Source of the DNA: Pedobacter miscanthi
GTDB taxonomy: Bacteria > Bacteroidota > Bacteroidia > Sphingobacteriales > Sphingobacteriaceae
NCBI RefSeq assembly: GCF_003315595.1
Contig: NZ_QNQU01000001.1
Location: forward strand, 62,001 to 126,000
DNA length: 64,000 nucleotides
Direction: 5' to 3'
In this document: in pieces, positions 1 through 8,936 of the stretch
How the letters are laid out: each line of letters starts with the position of its first letter
How positions within the stretch are numbered: position 1 is the first letter of the stretch
Notes under the pieces: generated by a model
Databases searched by the model: none
The model's input: the letters and a program-made list of their open reading frames with translations, nothing else
What the model was told of the DNA's origin: nothing
Position numbers and translations under genes: made by a program

Positions 1-617
1 TTGATTCTCCAGGCAGCTTCGGCTACAGGAGTGGCGAAACTCTCTCCATAGATAGGTTGCTGTGAGGCAAACATAAAATCTGTTTCAGCTTTGCTTAGGT
101 CAGCTGCGAAACCAGCATGAAATTTCTCTTTTCGGTAATATACAAACCCCCTATCATCAGGAGGAAGGATGCCGAATTCAGGCGCATCAGGAAGCGCTTT
201 TGCCCATTTGAGGGTATTTTCTCCTTTATCTGGCTGATATGCTGCAACATAAACCAGAGCTGCTACCTTGGGGTGTGTACCTGCTTCCGTAATCACTACC
301 CCACCCCACGAATGGCCTACGAGCACCGTTGGGCCGTCCTGTTTATCAAGAATCCTTTTGGTAGCCTCCACATCGTCTCTGAGTCCGGTTAGCGGATTTT
401 GTACAACGGTAACGTGATACCCTTTTTTGGAGAGAATATTATATACCCCTTTCCAGCCTGAGCCATCGGCAAAAGCGCCATGTACAACCACTATATTTTT
501 AATTTGCCCGGTTTGCGCGATACTTTTTTTCGACAATAACAGCATGCTGCCGATTAAGACCATAACGGCCAGAACAGCCTTGATCATTCTTTGATTTAGA
601 TTAAATTGGATTTTCAT
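1..617 (-). CDS. secreted alpha/beta hydrolase, 3' end outside the window
   Basis: A hydrolase whose start (ATG at 615-617) is inside the window and whose C-terminus runs off the left edge; about 205 residues are visible. Residues 1-35 form a signal peptide ending near SIAQ, so the enzyme is exported. The fold is recognised from the HGAFADGSGW oxyanion region (46-55) and the nucleophile elbow GHSWGG (serine 103). This pattern is typical of small esterase-like hydrolases of about 250-270 residues that are often annotated only as alpha/beta hydrolase. The acid and histidine of the triad would lie in the missing part. The substrate cannot be told. It is followed on the same strand by another exported hydrolase-fold gene, but the 194-bp gap gives no proof of an operon. 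Confidence 0.85.
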   Translation of the reverse strand, partial: MKIQFNLNQRMIKAVLAVMVLIGSMLLLSKKSIAQTGQIKNIVVVHGAFADGSGWKGVYNILSKKGYHVTVVQNPLTGLRDDVEATKRILDKQDGPTVLVGHSWGGVVITEAGTHPKVAALVYVAAYQPDKGENTLKWAKALPDAPEFGILPPDDRGFVYYRKEKFHAGFAADLSKAETDFMFASQQPIYGESFATPVAEAAWRI

Positions 618-811
618 TTTATTATCTATTTTAAGTTTTGGATTTATTGACACGCCGTCTTAGGAGTGTTTGCCTGGCAAATGCTTCTGATCCCATCAGG
701 GTGAACAGGCAGAGGCCATAGCCTTAAGGTATGGATTGTTGTTCATGAGATTTCCCGGACAGGATTCAACCATCCTATCCGGATAAACCTTGCTTTAAAC
801 GCCTTAATATG

Positions 812-2092
812 CTATCTTAAAGATCTGAAAGCCTTTCTAAGTTCCTCTGCCAAAAGCTGGGGCTCCTCCCAGGCAGCAAAGTGGCCGCCTCGATCTACCT
901 CGTTGAAGTAGATCAGGTTATGGTAATTGCGCTGCGCCCAGCTTTTAGGTGCCCTATATATCTCGCCCGGAAAAACTGTAACAGCTACAGGCGTTGAAAG
1001 ATCGATGGCATTGAAGTTGTTTGAATGGTCTTCCCAATAGATTCTGGCCGAAGAGGTGGAAGTATTAGTTAGCCAGTATAGGGAGATATCATCCAGCATT
1101 TCGTCTCTGGTCAGTGATTTTTCAGGGTTTCCACCAGAAAAGGTCCAACCGATGAATTCATCATAAATCCATGCTGCCTGACCTACTGGAGTATCAGATA
1201 GCGAGTATCCCAAAGTCTGTGGACGGGTTACCATCATTCCTGAATACCCTGTACTGTTTTTATAAAAGGCATCCAGGGTTTGATATGCAAGTTTCTCTTT
1301 GGCCGAAAGCCCGGCAGGTGCTCTCTCCCCATTGGTCAATGCCCTTGCGATTTCGGCAGGGACAGTTGCCGGCATGTTAACATGGATACCCATCAGGCCT
1401 TTTACATGCTGAATGGCCATGCGCTGAGAAATTACCGAACCGCAGTCACCGCCTTGGGAAACATACTTTTTGTAGCCCAATCTTTCCATCAGTTCTGCCC
1501 AGGCAAGCCCAATATGATCTGAACCCCAACCTTTTACTGTTGGCTTACCGGAAAATCCAAAACCAGGGATGGAAGGAATAACCAGATCAAAGGCATCTTC
1601 GGCCTTGCCACCGTAAGCGGTCGGATCGGTTAGCGGTCCAATGATTTTTAATAGTTCAAATACAGAACCCGGCCAACCATGGGTCATGATCATAGGCATG
1701 GCGTTCGGGTGCTTTGAGCGGACGTGGATGAAGTGGATGTCCACCCCATCGATAGTGGTAATAAACTGGGGATAGGCATTTAGCTTCGCTTCCGCTTTTC
1801 TCCAATCATAACCGTTACCCCAGTAGTTCATCAGGTCCCGGAATTTTTCAAGTTTTACCCCTTGCGACTGATCGGTTACTGTTTCTTTATCCGGAAAGCG
1901 GGTAGCGGAAATCCGCTGGCGCATATCATCAATGGCTTGCTGAGGAACGTTAACGTGAAATGGCCGGATTAATTTATCGTTACCGGGCTGCGGTCCTGTT
2001 GTGATGGCGGTTTGCGCAAAACCGCTCAAAGCGCCAACAACAAACGCACAGGTGATAATCGTTCTGATAAGTGTTTTAAAGCTTGTGTTCAT
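812..2092 (-). CDS. secreted epoxide hydrolase family protein (EHN domain plus alpha/beta hydrolase)
   Basis: Likely hydrolyses an epoxide or related substrate outside the cytoplasm. Residues 1-27 are a signal peptide (ends GFAQ). Residues 41-150 match the N-terminal EHN domain of microsomal-type epoxide hydrolases (IRPFHVNVP, RFPD). The core follows: HGWPGS oxyanion motif at 138-143, nucleophile Asp216 in GGDCGS, the YWLTNTSTSSARIYW stretch near 339-353 that is typical of the family, a probable acid at Glu377 (FPGEIYR) and His404 (GGHFAAWE). All three catalytic positions are present, so the enzyme is probably active. The usual GGDWGS has Cys in place of Trp. At 426 residues it is normal length for the family. 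The natural substrate is unknown. Confidence 0.88.
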   Translation of the reverse strand: MNTSFKTLIRTIITCAFVVGALSGFAQTAITTGPQPGNDKLIRPFHVNVPQQAIDDMRQRISATRFPDKETVTDQSQGVKLEKFRDLMNYWGNGYDWRKAEAKLNAYPQFITTIDGVDIHFIHVRSKHPNAMPMIMTHGWPGSVFELLKIIGPLTDPTAYGGKAEDAFDLVIPSIPGFGFSGKPTVKGWGSDHIGLAWAELMERLGYKKYVSQGGDCGSVISQRMAIQHVKGLMGIHVNMPATVPAEIARALTNGERAPAGLSAKEKLAYQTLDAFYKNSTGYSGMMVTRPQTLGYSLSDTPVGQAAWIYDEFIGWTFSGGNPEKSLTRDEMLDDISLYWLTNTSTSSARIYWEDHSNNFNAIDLSTPVAVTVFPGEIYRAPKSWAQRNYHNLIYFNEVDRGGHFAAWEEPQLLAEELRKAFRSLR

Positions 2093-2131
2093 AATTTAAG
2101 ATGTTATATGTTCTTTTGATTAATTATGGTC

Positions 2132-2139
2132 CAAAAATA
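2132..2139 (-). promoter_or_regulatory. possible -7 element of the epoxide hydrolase gene
   Basis: Read on the reverse strand the sequence is TATTTTTG, a match to the Bacteroidota TAnnTTTG element, 40 bp before the ATG. No clear TTG at -33 was found, so the call is weak. Confidence 0.35.
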
Positions 2140-2400
2140 TCCCCGCAGGCGACAGGATGAAATGATTGATTAGATGAGGTGGACTATTCCGTATTTCGGA
2201 CAGTCATTTCTGGCGATGAAACTTTCTTAATCGAAACCGGGAATAAAACAATTCGTGATTTGTCCCCCCATATGACCTTCCAACTCCGGTAATGCTAGTC
2301 CTGGATTTTATCGGAATTTCTAAGGTTTTTTTTCTTGTCTCTTATCTTTGTTAAAACCATCTCACACTGCTGGGGATTTTTTTCAAAGGGTGGAGTAAAT
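2140..2400. other. intergenic, no gene seen
   Basis: The gap between the two reverse-strand genes is 403 bp in total. Apart from the -7 element and the terminator listed separately it holds no convincing reading frame or repeat. Confidence 0.5.
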
Positions 2401-2432
2401 AAAAAAAGGGCTGATAAAATGGCAGCTAGCCC
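2401..2432 (-). terminator. intrinsic terminator after the DUF1223 gene
   Basis: On the reverse strand GGGCT (2432-2428) pairs with AGCCC (2412-2408) across a 15-nt loop and is followed by seven T (2407-2401). It lies 60 bp after the stop of the DUF1223 gene. The stem is only 5 bp, so strength is uncertain. Confidence 0.5.
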
Positions 2433-2495
2433 AGCGAAAATACCGCGCAACTTTTTGTGCCTGAAATTTTCCATATCGTAACAGCTTATAAATGT

Positions 2496-3278
2496 TTACT
2501 GGTTTACTTGCGCAGTGTCCACAGCTGTTATCCTTCCGGTTTTCCTATTTTGAATTATACCGATGACTTCCCATTTTTCCATATTATTTTCCAATGGAAT
2601 ATAAAACTCCCTTGAACCTGATGAGGATTGCTTTAAAGATACGCTCTGCAAATTGCGGACGATCTGGATATGGGAAAACCTAAGGCCAGCATTTTCGCCC
2701 CTTAGTACATTGGAACTGCCATTTTTTTGAATAAGGCCGAGTATCAAGTCATCTTGATCACCGGTGTTCCCTGAAAGGTAATCAACTTTGATCTGCTTAC
2801 CGGTTTTATGAACACTAACAGACAATATTCCTTGATGTTTGATAGATAATTGGCTGGCTATTGCACTGCGCACAGCCTTTTCATCAGATCCGATAAATTC
2901 TGCCGTGCCATTTACCACGAGCTGAGGAGTGTAAACCTGGGAATTTAACCAAGTGCTATATTCTTGCTGCCTTCTCGTGTTCTCACGGCTCCCAAATGCA
3001 TCTTTCCAGCCCAGGTGATCAAAATAATCAACGTGATAGTTCAAAACATAAATTGGTTTTCCTGCTGATTCTTTCCCTAATTTTTCCAAAAGCTGTTCAG
3101 CGGGCGGACAACTGTTGCATCCCTCGGAGGTGAAGAGCTCCAGAACAGCAAAGCTCTTGCCCTCTGCTACGCCGGTGGCCGTGTTTTTCTTATCCGGTTC
3201 CTGGCAGATAAATGCTGATATTCCGATTATAGAAACTAAAAGCGCGCATGCTATTGCAATTTTTTTCAGTGTTTTCAT
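2496..3278 (-). CDS. DUF1223 family secreted thioredoxin-fold protein
   Basis: The 260-residue protein begins with a hydrophobic signal segment (residues 5-24). Starting at residue 43 it has the signature FAVLELFTSEGCNSCPPAEQLL, which is characteristic of the DUF1223 family; Cys54 and Cys57 form a CxxC-like pair on a thioredoxin-like fold. The family function is not established; the fold suggests an envelope redox or metal-related role. The length fits the family, and the ATG is supported by a promoter ending 16 bp upstream. It forms a single-gene unit with its own promoter and a candidate terminator. Confidence 0.85.
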   Translation of the reverse strand: MKTLKKIAIACALLVSIIGISAFICQEPDKKNTATGVAEGKSFAVLELFTSEGCNSCPPAEQLLEKLGKESAGKPIYVLNYHVDYFDHLGWKDAFGSRENTRRQQEYSTWLNSQVYTPQLVVNGTAEFIGSDEKAVRSAIASQLSIKHQGILSVSVHKTGKQIKVDYLSGNTGDQDDLILGLIQKNGSSNVLRGENAGLRFSHIQIVRNLQSVSLKQSSSGSREFYIPLENNMEKWEVIGIIQNRKTGRITAVDTAQVNQ

Positions 3279-3294
3279 ATACTTATTTTTTCTT

Positions 3295-3325
3295 CAAAAA
3301 TACGGGCCACAAAAAACCTATTCAA
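3295..3325 (-). promoter_or_regulatory. Bacteroidota-type promoter of the DUF1223 gene
   Basis: On the reverse strand TTG (3325-3323), a 20-bp spacer and TATTTTTG (3302-3295) match the TTG-N20-TAnnTTTG consensus. The expected start of transcription is about 10 bp before the ATG at 3278. Confidence 0.65.
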
Positions 3326-3659
3326 CAATATCCGTCCCAAGCAGGCCAATTGAGGGGTGACCCCGACGATTTGCAGGATAGGCTGGATAGAGAAACCCAA
3401 TGATAGCGAAAATGACATGGTAATTAAGAAAAGGGGCGGCATTTATACTACCGGAAAAATCATTTCGGCGATGAAAGGCATTTAAGCTAAAGGCTAAAAG
3501 ATAAGGTTCTTTCATTGCCTTTACACCAAAGCGACTAATTTTTAATTGCCGCTGTACTACTTTGGGGTGCGGATAGTCGAGATGGACAGCATAACCTTCT
3601 AAGCAAAAAATCGAACCTATAAGCGTACTGATCCAGGAAAAGTAGAACAATATCTTTTA

Positions 3660-3685
3660 TTTAACAATTTTGTTAAACAAAATTG
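3660..3685. promoter_or_regulatory. 21-bp perfect palindrome, probable TetR operator
   Basis: The half-sites CAATTTTGTT (3665-3674) and AACAAAATTG (3676-3685) are exact inverted copies around a central A. An overlapping repeat TTTAACA/TGTTAAA (3660-3677) shares the right half. The site lies immediately upstream of the -7 element of the ABC-F gene, covering the -33 region, where a bound repressor would block transcription. The TetR gene two genes down is the obvious candidate regulator. Confidence 0.65.
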
Positions 3686-3697
3686 AATAATATAATT

Positions 3698-3705
3698 TAC
3701 CTTTG
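3698..3705 (+). promoter_or_regulatory. -7 element of the ABC-F/TetR operon
   Basis: TACCTTTG matches TAnnTTTG and lies 30 bp before the ATG at 3736. It shows that a possible TTG start at 3703 is in the promoter rather than in the coding region. Confidence 0.55.
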
Positions 3706-3735
3706 CCTTTACCAAGAATATGGAGAAGCAATTAT

Positions 3736-5325
3736 ATGAGTTTGATAATAAAATCCCTTTCTTATATACATCCTGATAACCAACAGCTCTTTTTGGATCT
3801 CAACCTAACGATAAACAAAGGTGAGAAAGCTGCACTGGTGGGAATCAATGGCGCAGGAAAATCTACGCTGCTGCAGATGATCGCGGGTAGGATCATTCCA
3901 AGCTCGGGAGAGATTTCCTATCACGAAAAGCCATGGTACATGCCCCAGCACCTGGGCGAGTATGATCAGCTCAGCATTGCCGGTGCCCTTAAAGTAGATA
4001 AGAAATTAGCGGCATTACAGGCTATACTTGATGGTAGCGCAGAGGTGGATCATTTTTCAGTGTTGGATGATGATTGGGAAATTGAGAAAAAAGTGGAAGC
4101 TGCTCTCCACAAGTGGGGACTGGAAAATTTTGGTCTTGAAGAACAGCTGGGTAACTTAAGCGGAGGGCAGAAAACGAAAGTATTTTTGGCTGCTTTGGAT
4201 CTTCATGACCCGGAACTTATCCTGTTGGATGAGCCCTCCAACCACCTTGATGCCAGGGCCAGAAAAAAACTTTATAGTTTTATCCTACAGAGTAAAGCCA
4301 CTGTTCTACTTGTGAGCCACGACAGACATCTTCTAAATCTGATGAACAAGACACTGGAGCTCAGCAAGAAAGGCATAGAGGTTTTCGGTGGAAATTTTGA
4401 GTTCTACCAGCAGCAGAAAGAAGATAAAGTAAACGCGCTTCAGGCCCAGCTTAATGAGCAGGCCAAAACGTTAAAACAAACGGAAAAAAGGGCCCGTGAG
4501 GTAGCCTACAAGAGACAGCAGCAAGAATCCAGGGGCAGATCAGCCGGACAGGGGAATTCAATGCCAAGAATTATTGCCGGGGGCCTGAAAAGTAAATCAG
4601 AACGAAGTACAGCCAAAGTTATCGATGCACAACATGATAAAATATCCAGTCTTGCGGAAACCATGCGGGAAACCAGATCACAGATCCTACAGTATCAGGT
4701 GCTTAAGATCAATATCGGATCATCCGGTATGCATCCCGGGAAAGTTCTTGTTGAAGCTGAAAACCTCAACTTTGCCTACCGTTCAAACCGGTTATGGACC
4801 AAATTACACTTTCAGATACGTTCAGCAGACCGTGTACAGATAGAGGGTGAAAACGGAACTGGCAAAACTACACTGCTGAAAATCATTACAGCCAATCTGG
4901 AACCACTCGAGGGAAATTTTAGCCGGGCGGATTTTTCTTATCTTTACCTCGACCAGGATTATTCCATGGTTGACCCGGAACTTACCATATATGAGCAGGT
5001 ACAGCAATATAATACCAGAGGGCTGGAAGAACATGAACTGAAGGCGACACTAATTTATTCACAGTTCGATGCAGCATCTTTTGATAGGAAATGTGACGGA
5101 TTAAGCGGTGGGGAGAAAATGAAGCTTTCTTTATGCTGCCTTTCGGTAGGCAATCAGGCACCCGATGTGCTGATTCTGGATGAGCCGACAAATAATCTTG
5201 ATGTACAAAGCCTGGAGATTCTTACCGCCGCGGTCCGGGATTTCGAAGGCACATTATTGGTGATCTCACATGATGAGTACTTCACCGCAGAGATAGGTAT
5301 AAATAAAAAAATTATATTAGGTTAG
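3736..5325 (+). CDS. ABC-F family ATPase (ribosome-associated type)
   Basis: A 529-residue protein with two ATP-binding cassettes and no membrane segment, the ABC-F layout. Cassette 1 has Walker A GINGAGKST (36-44), LSGGQ (141-145), LILLDEP (161-167) and the SHD switch (194-196). Cassette 2 has GENGTGKTT (371-379), LSGGE (456-460), LDEPTNNLD (481-489) and SHDEYF (511-516). A basic, glutamine-rich linker of about 110 residues joins them; in ABC-F proteins this linker reaches into the ribosome. ABC-F members act as translation factors or protect ribosomes from antibiotics. A resistance role is possible because a TetR gene is coupled 18 bp downstream and an operator precedes it. The start is chosen at ATG 3736 because GGAG (3722-3725) lies upstream and the earlier TTG overlaps the promoter. 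Confidence 0.9.
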   Translation: MSLIIKSLSYIHPDNQQLFLDLNLTINKGEKAALVGINGAGKSTLLQMIAGRIIPSSGEISYHEKPWYMPQHLGEYDQLSIAGALKVDKKLAALQAILDGSAEVDHFSVLDDDWEIEKKVEAALHKWGLENFGLEEQLGNLSGGQKTKVFLAALDLHDPELILLDEPSNHLDARARKKLYSFILQSKATVLLVSHDRHLLNLMNKTLELSKKGIEVFGGNFEFYQQQKEDKVNALQAQLNEQAKTLKQTEKRAREVAYKRQQQESRGRSAGQGNSMPRIIAGGLKSKSERSTAKVIDAQHDKISSLAETMRETRSQILQYQVLKINIGSSGMHPGKVLVEAENLNFAYRSNRLWTKLHFQIRSADRVQIEGENGTGKTTLLKIITANLEPLEGNFSRADFSYLYLDQDYSMVDPELTIYEQVQQYNTRGLEEHELKATLIYSQFDAASFDRKCDGLSGGEKMKLSLCCLSVGNQAPDVLILDEPTNNLDVQSLEILTAAVRDFEGTLLVISHDEYFTAEIGINKKIILG

Positions 5326-5343
5326 AAAATTTCATAGCAAACA

Positions 5344-5934
5344 ATGCCACTTAAAAATACCGGTACCGAAACGCTGATCAAAGAGACTGCAAAAAGACTA
5401 TTTTTTGCTGAAGGGAAACTTCATGCCACTACCCAAGAGATAGCAGATGCTGCAGGTGTCAACAGAACATCCCTTCACTATTATTTCCGTTCAAGAGACT
5501 TGTTACTGGAAGCTGTTTTCAAAGAAGCCATGCAGGCACTCAGCGGGCGTATGAATGAATGCATGGCAGCTGAAAAACCGTTCAGGCAAAAAATCGAGGA
5601 TCTTATCGAAGTATTTTTGAAAGATATGACGGCCTTTCCCTATCAGGAAACTTTTCTGGTGACCGAAATCAACACACTTGGCAAAGAACTGATAGAAAAT
5701 ATAAAAGCCGAACCGATCAATAATTTTTTAACGGAAGTTAAAGAAGAAATGCACAATGGCACACTGGAGAAAATAGAACCCATACATTTTCTGATGAACC
5801 TGTTCTCGCTGCTATCCTATCCTTTGATAATGGCTCCGCTTTACCGTCAGCTGTTCCAGATCAGCGAAAAAAAATTTTCTGAACTCATCGGTCAGCGTAA
5901 GGAAATAATCTTAAAAATGCTCTTTACAGAATGA
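5344..5934 (+). CDS. TetR family transcriptional regulator
   Basis: The 196-residue protein has the N-terminal helix-turn-helix of TetR repressors at residues 26-50 (HATTQEIADAAGVNRTSLHYYF), followed by a helical ligand domain with no recognisable specificity. It is 18 bp downstream of the ABC-F gene and in the same operon. It probably represses its own operon by binding the 21-bp palindrome at 3665-3685. The inducer could be the compound that the ABC-F protein counters, but nothing in the sequence identifies it. Confidence 0.88.
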   Translation: MPLKNTGTETLIKETAKRLFFAEGKLHATTQEIADAAGVNRTSLHYYFRSRDLLLEAVFKEAMQALSGRMNECMAAEKPFRQKIEDLIEVFLKDMTAFPYQETFLVTEINTLGKELIENIKAEPINNFLTEVKEEMHNGTLEKIEPIHFLMNLFSLLSYPLIMAPLYRQLFQISEKKFSELIGQRKEIILKMLFTE

Positions 5935-6390
5935 AGAATGTCAAACAATTAAGAGCGAACAAAAAAGGAATCAGAAGGATACCGTTATTTAGCTCTACCC
6001 TTCTTTGAATTTCCTCCGTCATCAACCTGATTTCAATTATGTATTTTTAACTGGTTTCAAGGTATTTTCCTGAGCCAGTGGTTATGCTGATCCGGGATTT
6101 AGGATCAGCCTATGGACTAAGCGTTCATAACATCTACAGCAGGCCAGTTCAACCAAAATAATAAACGGACTCAGGCAGCCAGCTATCCCGGGAAACAATA
6201 TAGTACTCGAAGCTTATGATCAATGCCCCCTATTGGCTACTGATCTTATCCCCCAGACTTGTCACACTTATTTTTTAAAGACGATTCCGCTCGAGCGAAA
6301 TTGGATTGAGCGGCCAAATCGGCCTGGTCAACAAGAATATGACCGGTTAAAGAAATCCTTAAATCAGAAGCCCCTGGAAGAATACAATCA
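5935..6390. other. intergenic, no supported gene
   Basis: There is a short inverted repeat TGATCC/GGATCA near 6090-6110 and a weak open frame (6233-6439, TTG start) that ends inside the terminator hairpin and is therefore probably not a gene. Nothing else is recognised. Confidence 0.4.
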
Positions 6391-6427
6391 AAATAGCCAC
6401 AGGATTTTGTCCTATGGCTATTTTTTT
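6391..6427 (+). terminator. strong intrinsic terminator hairpin
   Basis: AAATAGCCA (6391-6399) pairs with TGGCTATTT (6415-6423), one C/A mismatch, then AGGA/TCCT, with a TTTTG loop; seven T follow from 6421. It ends forward transcription before the convergent hydrolase gene at 6454. The reverse strand has only a short T run, so action on that side is weaker. Confidence 0.7.
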
Positions 6428-6453
6428 CATCGTCTGTAGCCTCAAACTTATAC

Positions 6454-7407
6454 CTATTTAGCTAAAAAGGCATTGACAGCGGGAACAAACTGTTCATAGT
6501 TCTGGGTAAATGCAGAGTGTCCCGCATCTGGATAAATAATTAGTTTCGCATTGGGAAAGCTTTGCGACATATTGATCGAATTGATTACAGGTACGGGAAT
6601 ATCATTTTCTCCCTGTGCAATCAATACCGGCTGGGTAACTGTTTTAAGTTCCTCCAACGCATTAGGATAGGGCTGGGCCCAACCTAATACGGCAGTCAGC
6701 TCTGCTAGACTTGCTTGCTGGGTAAGTGGCACATCCCTGTTCACTGTACGTTTTTGAACCCTGCCCCAGGAGGCTTTACCGGCGGCCTGGCTTGCAGCGG
6801 AAGAAGTAAAAGCAAACTTTAAAAAACTGTCTTCCGGGCTCAGGCCGGCAGCAGCAGCCAACAGGTTAGGGAGATTAGAAAGTCCCTGACTTCCTTTAGG
6901 ACCTGTGCCTGTCAGGATAATTTTATTTACTAGGTCTGGTTCAGTAAGTACAATCTGTTGAGTAATAAAACTTCCCATCGAGAAGCCCATTAAGTTAACC
7001 TTTGTCAATCCGAGCGCTTTAATGAAGGAAACTGCGCTTTGCGCCATACCCGCAATGTTATCTGGCGTTTTTCCGGTGGTTGCCCCAACCCCCTGAATGT
7101 CGAAAATAATAACTCTGTTTTTTTGTGCAAGGCCATTTGTAACCGCAGGGTCCCAGTCATCCATTGATCCACCAAGAGCGGATATCATGATAAGTGGCAT
7201 TCCCTCCCTATCACCCAATATCCTGTAGGCATACCGAACATCTCCTGAGGTGACAAACTGTGTCACCGCGGTCTGATGATAATCCTTCTGAACCGGATCG
7301 GGTATTGATAGATGCTCATCATTCTTTTTGCAAGATGCCAGGCTTATTCCCATGCTGAGCACAAGGCAGACTAATTTCATTGATTGAAATTTAAAATTGA
7401 TTTTCAT
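6454..7407 (-). CDS. alpha/beta hydrolase lipoprotein
   Basis: The 317-residue protein has a lipoprotein signal with lipobox LASC (Cys26), then a flexible linker and an alpha/beta hydrolase core from about residue 52. The nucleophile elbow is GFSMGS (Ser143); the acid is probably Asp near 270 (GENDIP) and the histidine near 297 (DAGHSA). It resembles haloperoxidase- or esterase-like hydrolases annotated without substrate. Anchoring after a SCKKND motif suggests periplasmic or outer-membrane location as for many Bacteroidota lipoproteins. It stands alone, convergent with the terminator downstream. Confidence 0.87.
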   Translation of the reverse strand: MKINFKFQSMKLVCLVLSMGISLASCKKNDEHLSIPDPVQKDYHQTAVTQFVTSGDVRYAYRILGDREGMPLIMISALGGSMDDWDPAVTNGLAQKNRVIIFDIQGVGATTGKTPDNIAGMAQSAVSFIKALGLTKVNLMGFSMGSFITQQIVLTEPDLVNKIILTGTGPKGSQGLSNLPNLLAAAAGLSPEDSFLKFAFTSSAASQAAGKASWGRVQKRTVNRDVPLTQQASLAELTAVLGWAQPYPNALEELKTVTQPVLIAQGENDIPVPVINSINMSQSFPNAKLIIYPDAGHSAFTQNYEQFVPAVNAFLAK

Positions 7408-7474
7408 AGAATTTTCTTTTTTATTGATATCCCGAAAGTAAGAAGGAGCAGAAAGTATTTTAACTACTTATAGA

Positions 7475-7621
7475 GTGAAACAGACAAATCTATCTTTGAT
7501 TAAGACAAAAAGAGACTTCGTTTATCATCCGAAAATTGCATGGTCTTTTGACCCCAGAGGACAGCTGTTTATGAAAGGAAAAAATCCCCTGGCAAGCGCA
7601 ATTGTGTATAACCCGGAGTAA
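7475..7621 (+). pseudogene. possible C-terminal protein remnant
   Basis: An open frame of 48 codons from a GTG; the end reads as ordinary protein (IAWSFDPRGQLFMKGKNP). There is no ATG, no ribosome binding site and no matching upstream part, so it may be the tail of a lost gene. Family not recognised. Confidence 0.2.
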
Positions 7622-7694
7622 TCATTTTTTGCTGTTTTTCGACAGATAATTTAGCTTGAGAGCTTAAAAAAAACTGTAAAGCTCGAAGGGATAG

Positions 7695-7820
7695 ATGGCA
7701 AATAATCTGAAGAAGGTAAAATTGTTGAACCGCCAACGCAACCAGTATTATAGTTTACGGGTACCGATAGTGCTAGGTAGGGAAATTTCTTTGAAATTCG
7801 GCTCACTACTTGAAAGCTGA
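7695..7820 (+). pseudogene. possible remnant of a tyrosine recombinase N-terminus
   Basis: From ATG 7695 the 41-residue frame contains RNQYYSLRVPIVLGREISLKFGSL. This resembles the arm-type N-terminal segment of phage integrases (YY-R-P-DL-G-EI-SLG). The frame stops at 7820; the next frame continues with a basic, helix-like stretch, as if frameshifted. No catalytic domain follows. The assignment rests on motif likeness only. Confidence 0.25.
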
Positions 7821-7821
7821 G

Positions 7822-8387
7822 GTCAGCAGTAAAGCGAATGCTCCATTTCTTGATGACCTTAAGGCCCTAAGTTATTTATAGAGCCTAAACTGAAAAAAAC
7901 CTGTGCTGGTGATCCGTTATAAAGAGTTACTGCCAATTATCGCTTTTTACAGGGACGAACCAAGCCCAGACATGCTATGAAGCACATTATTTGAAAGTGG
8001 GTAAATGACCCCAGGAGATTTATAACACTTCCGCTCCTGATTCCCTTGCGATTCAGGTTGCAGGTATTAAGATGGGGCATTTGATTTAGCAATGTATTGT
8101 ATCATTGTATTACTTAGTAAATAATAGATGTGTTATGGCCTTGCCAAAACGGCGCTAAAAATAAGGGTTAAACAGCTAACAGCCCGCCGTTCTGACTTGG
8201 ACAATCTGCTTATTATTTATGGGGACTGTGAATGCGGTTTTTCTTGTCGTACCGGGAGATTTACGTTGTTCGCACAAGTAATCTGATTTGCTTTTTGATA
8301 TAAACCAGTGATACATCGTTTATAGAAGTCCTGACAAAATCAACGATTGGAAACTAGTGGAATCTCTAAAAAAGATGGCTTGCAACA
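7822..8387. other. intergenic, probably decayed sequence
   Basis: No reading frame of protein-like composition was seen on either strand. Together with the two fragments just upstream, the 980-bp gap looks like an old insertion or deletion site. Confidence 0.35.
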
Positions 8388-8840
8388 CTATTCCTTTTCA
8401 CAGTGTTGCCTGAGCTGTTTGGGCCCTTGTGGCCATATATAGGAAGTGGTCTGCTTTTTCCAGCCCAGGGATTTATAAAACCCGTCAGCTCCGGGGGCGG
8501 CACTTAGGTTGACAAAATGGTAATTTTTCAACTCACTGTTCAGCGCCATTACAAGGTAGCTGCCTAGTCCCTTTCCCTGGTAGGCCGGGTCTACGACAAC
8601 ATCGGCTAGCATAGCATAATACCGACCGTCCCCTACAATTCTACCAAATGCAATAATCATGTCCCCATCATAAATAAAAAGCGTGGAAGTACTCATCTTA
8701 AAAGCTTTTTCTATCTCCTGTGCGACGCGGTATTTCCAGTTAATTTTCTTAAAGAGTTCAAGTACACGCTGCCAGTCGATTCCGGTCAAATCCGGATTTA
8801 GCTGATAATGATACGAGGGATTTTTTTCCGGTAAAGTCAT
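8388..8840 (-). CDS. GNAT family N-acetyltransferase
   Basis: The 150-residue protein contains the acetyl-CoA binding core of GNAT enzymes: the beta strands around FGRIVGDGRYYAMLADVVVDPAYQGKGLGSYLVMAL (about residues 64-100), with the Q/R-x-x-G-x-G/A loop as YQGKGLG. The C-terminal part (YKSLGWKKQTTSYIW) matches the usual final strand. Substrate unknown; small stand-alone GNATs of this kind acetylate amines, amino acids or proteins. Start at ATG 8840. No linked partner gene. Confidence 0.85.
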   Translation of the reverse strand: MTLPEKNPSYHYQLNPDLTGIDWQRVLELFKKINWKYRVAQEIEKAFKMSTSTLFIYDGDMIIAFGRIVGDGRYYAMLADVVVDPAYQGKGLGSYLVMALNSELKNYHFVNLSAAPGADGFYKSLGWKKQTTSYIWPQGPKQLRQHCEKE

Positions 8841-8936
8841 TTAAAAATTCAGTATAGCGTGAATAAAAAAATAAAATTATAATGATGGTTTTAATTGGTT
8901 TTAAGTAATTAACCGTTGAAAGTTCTCACCCCAAAC

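Noticed and set aside
3318..3650. 110-codon reverse frame upstream of the DUF1223 gene
   Set aside because: Its 3' end lies within the DUF1223 promoter, the composition is not convincing, and no family or ribosome binding site was seen.
3703..3735. TTG start extending the ABC-F protein by 11 residues
   Set aside because: The TTG overlaps the TACCTTTG promoter element; ATG 3736 has a GGAG upstream and gives the usual N-terminus.
6233..6439. 68-codon forward frame
   Set aside because: TTG start, no known family, and its last codons are the terminator hairpin.
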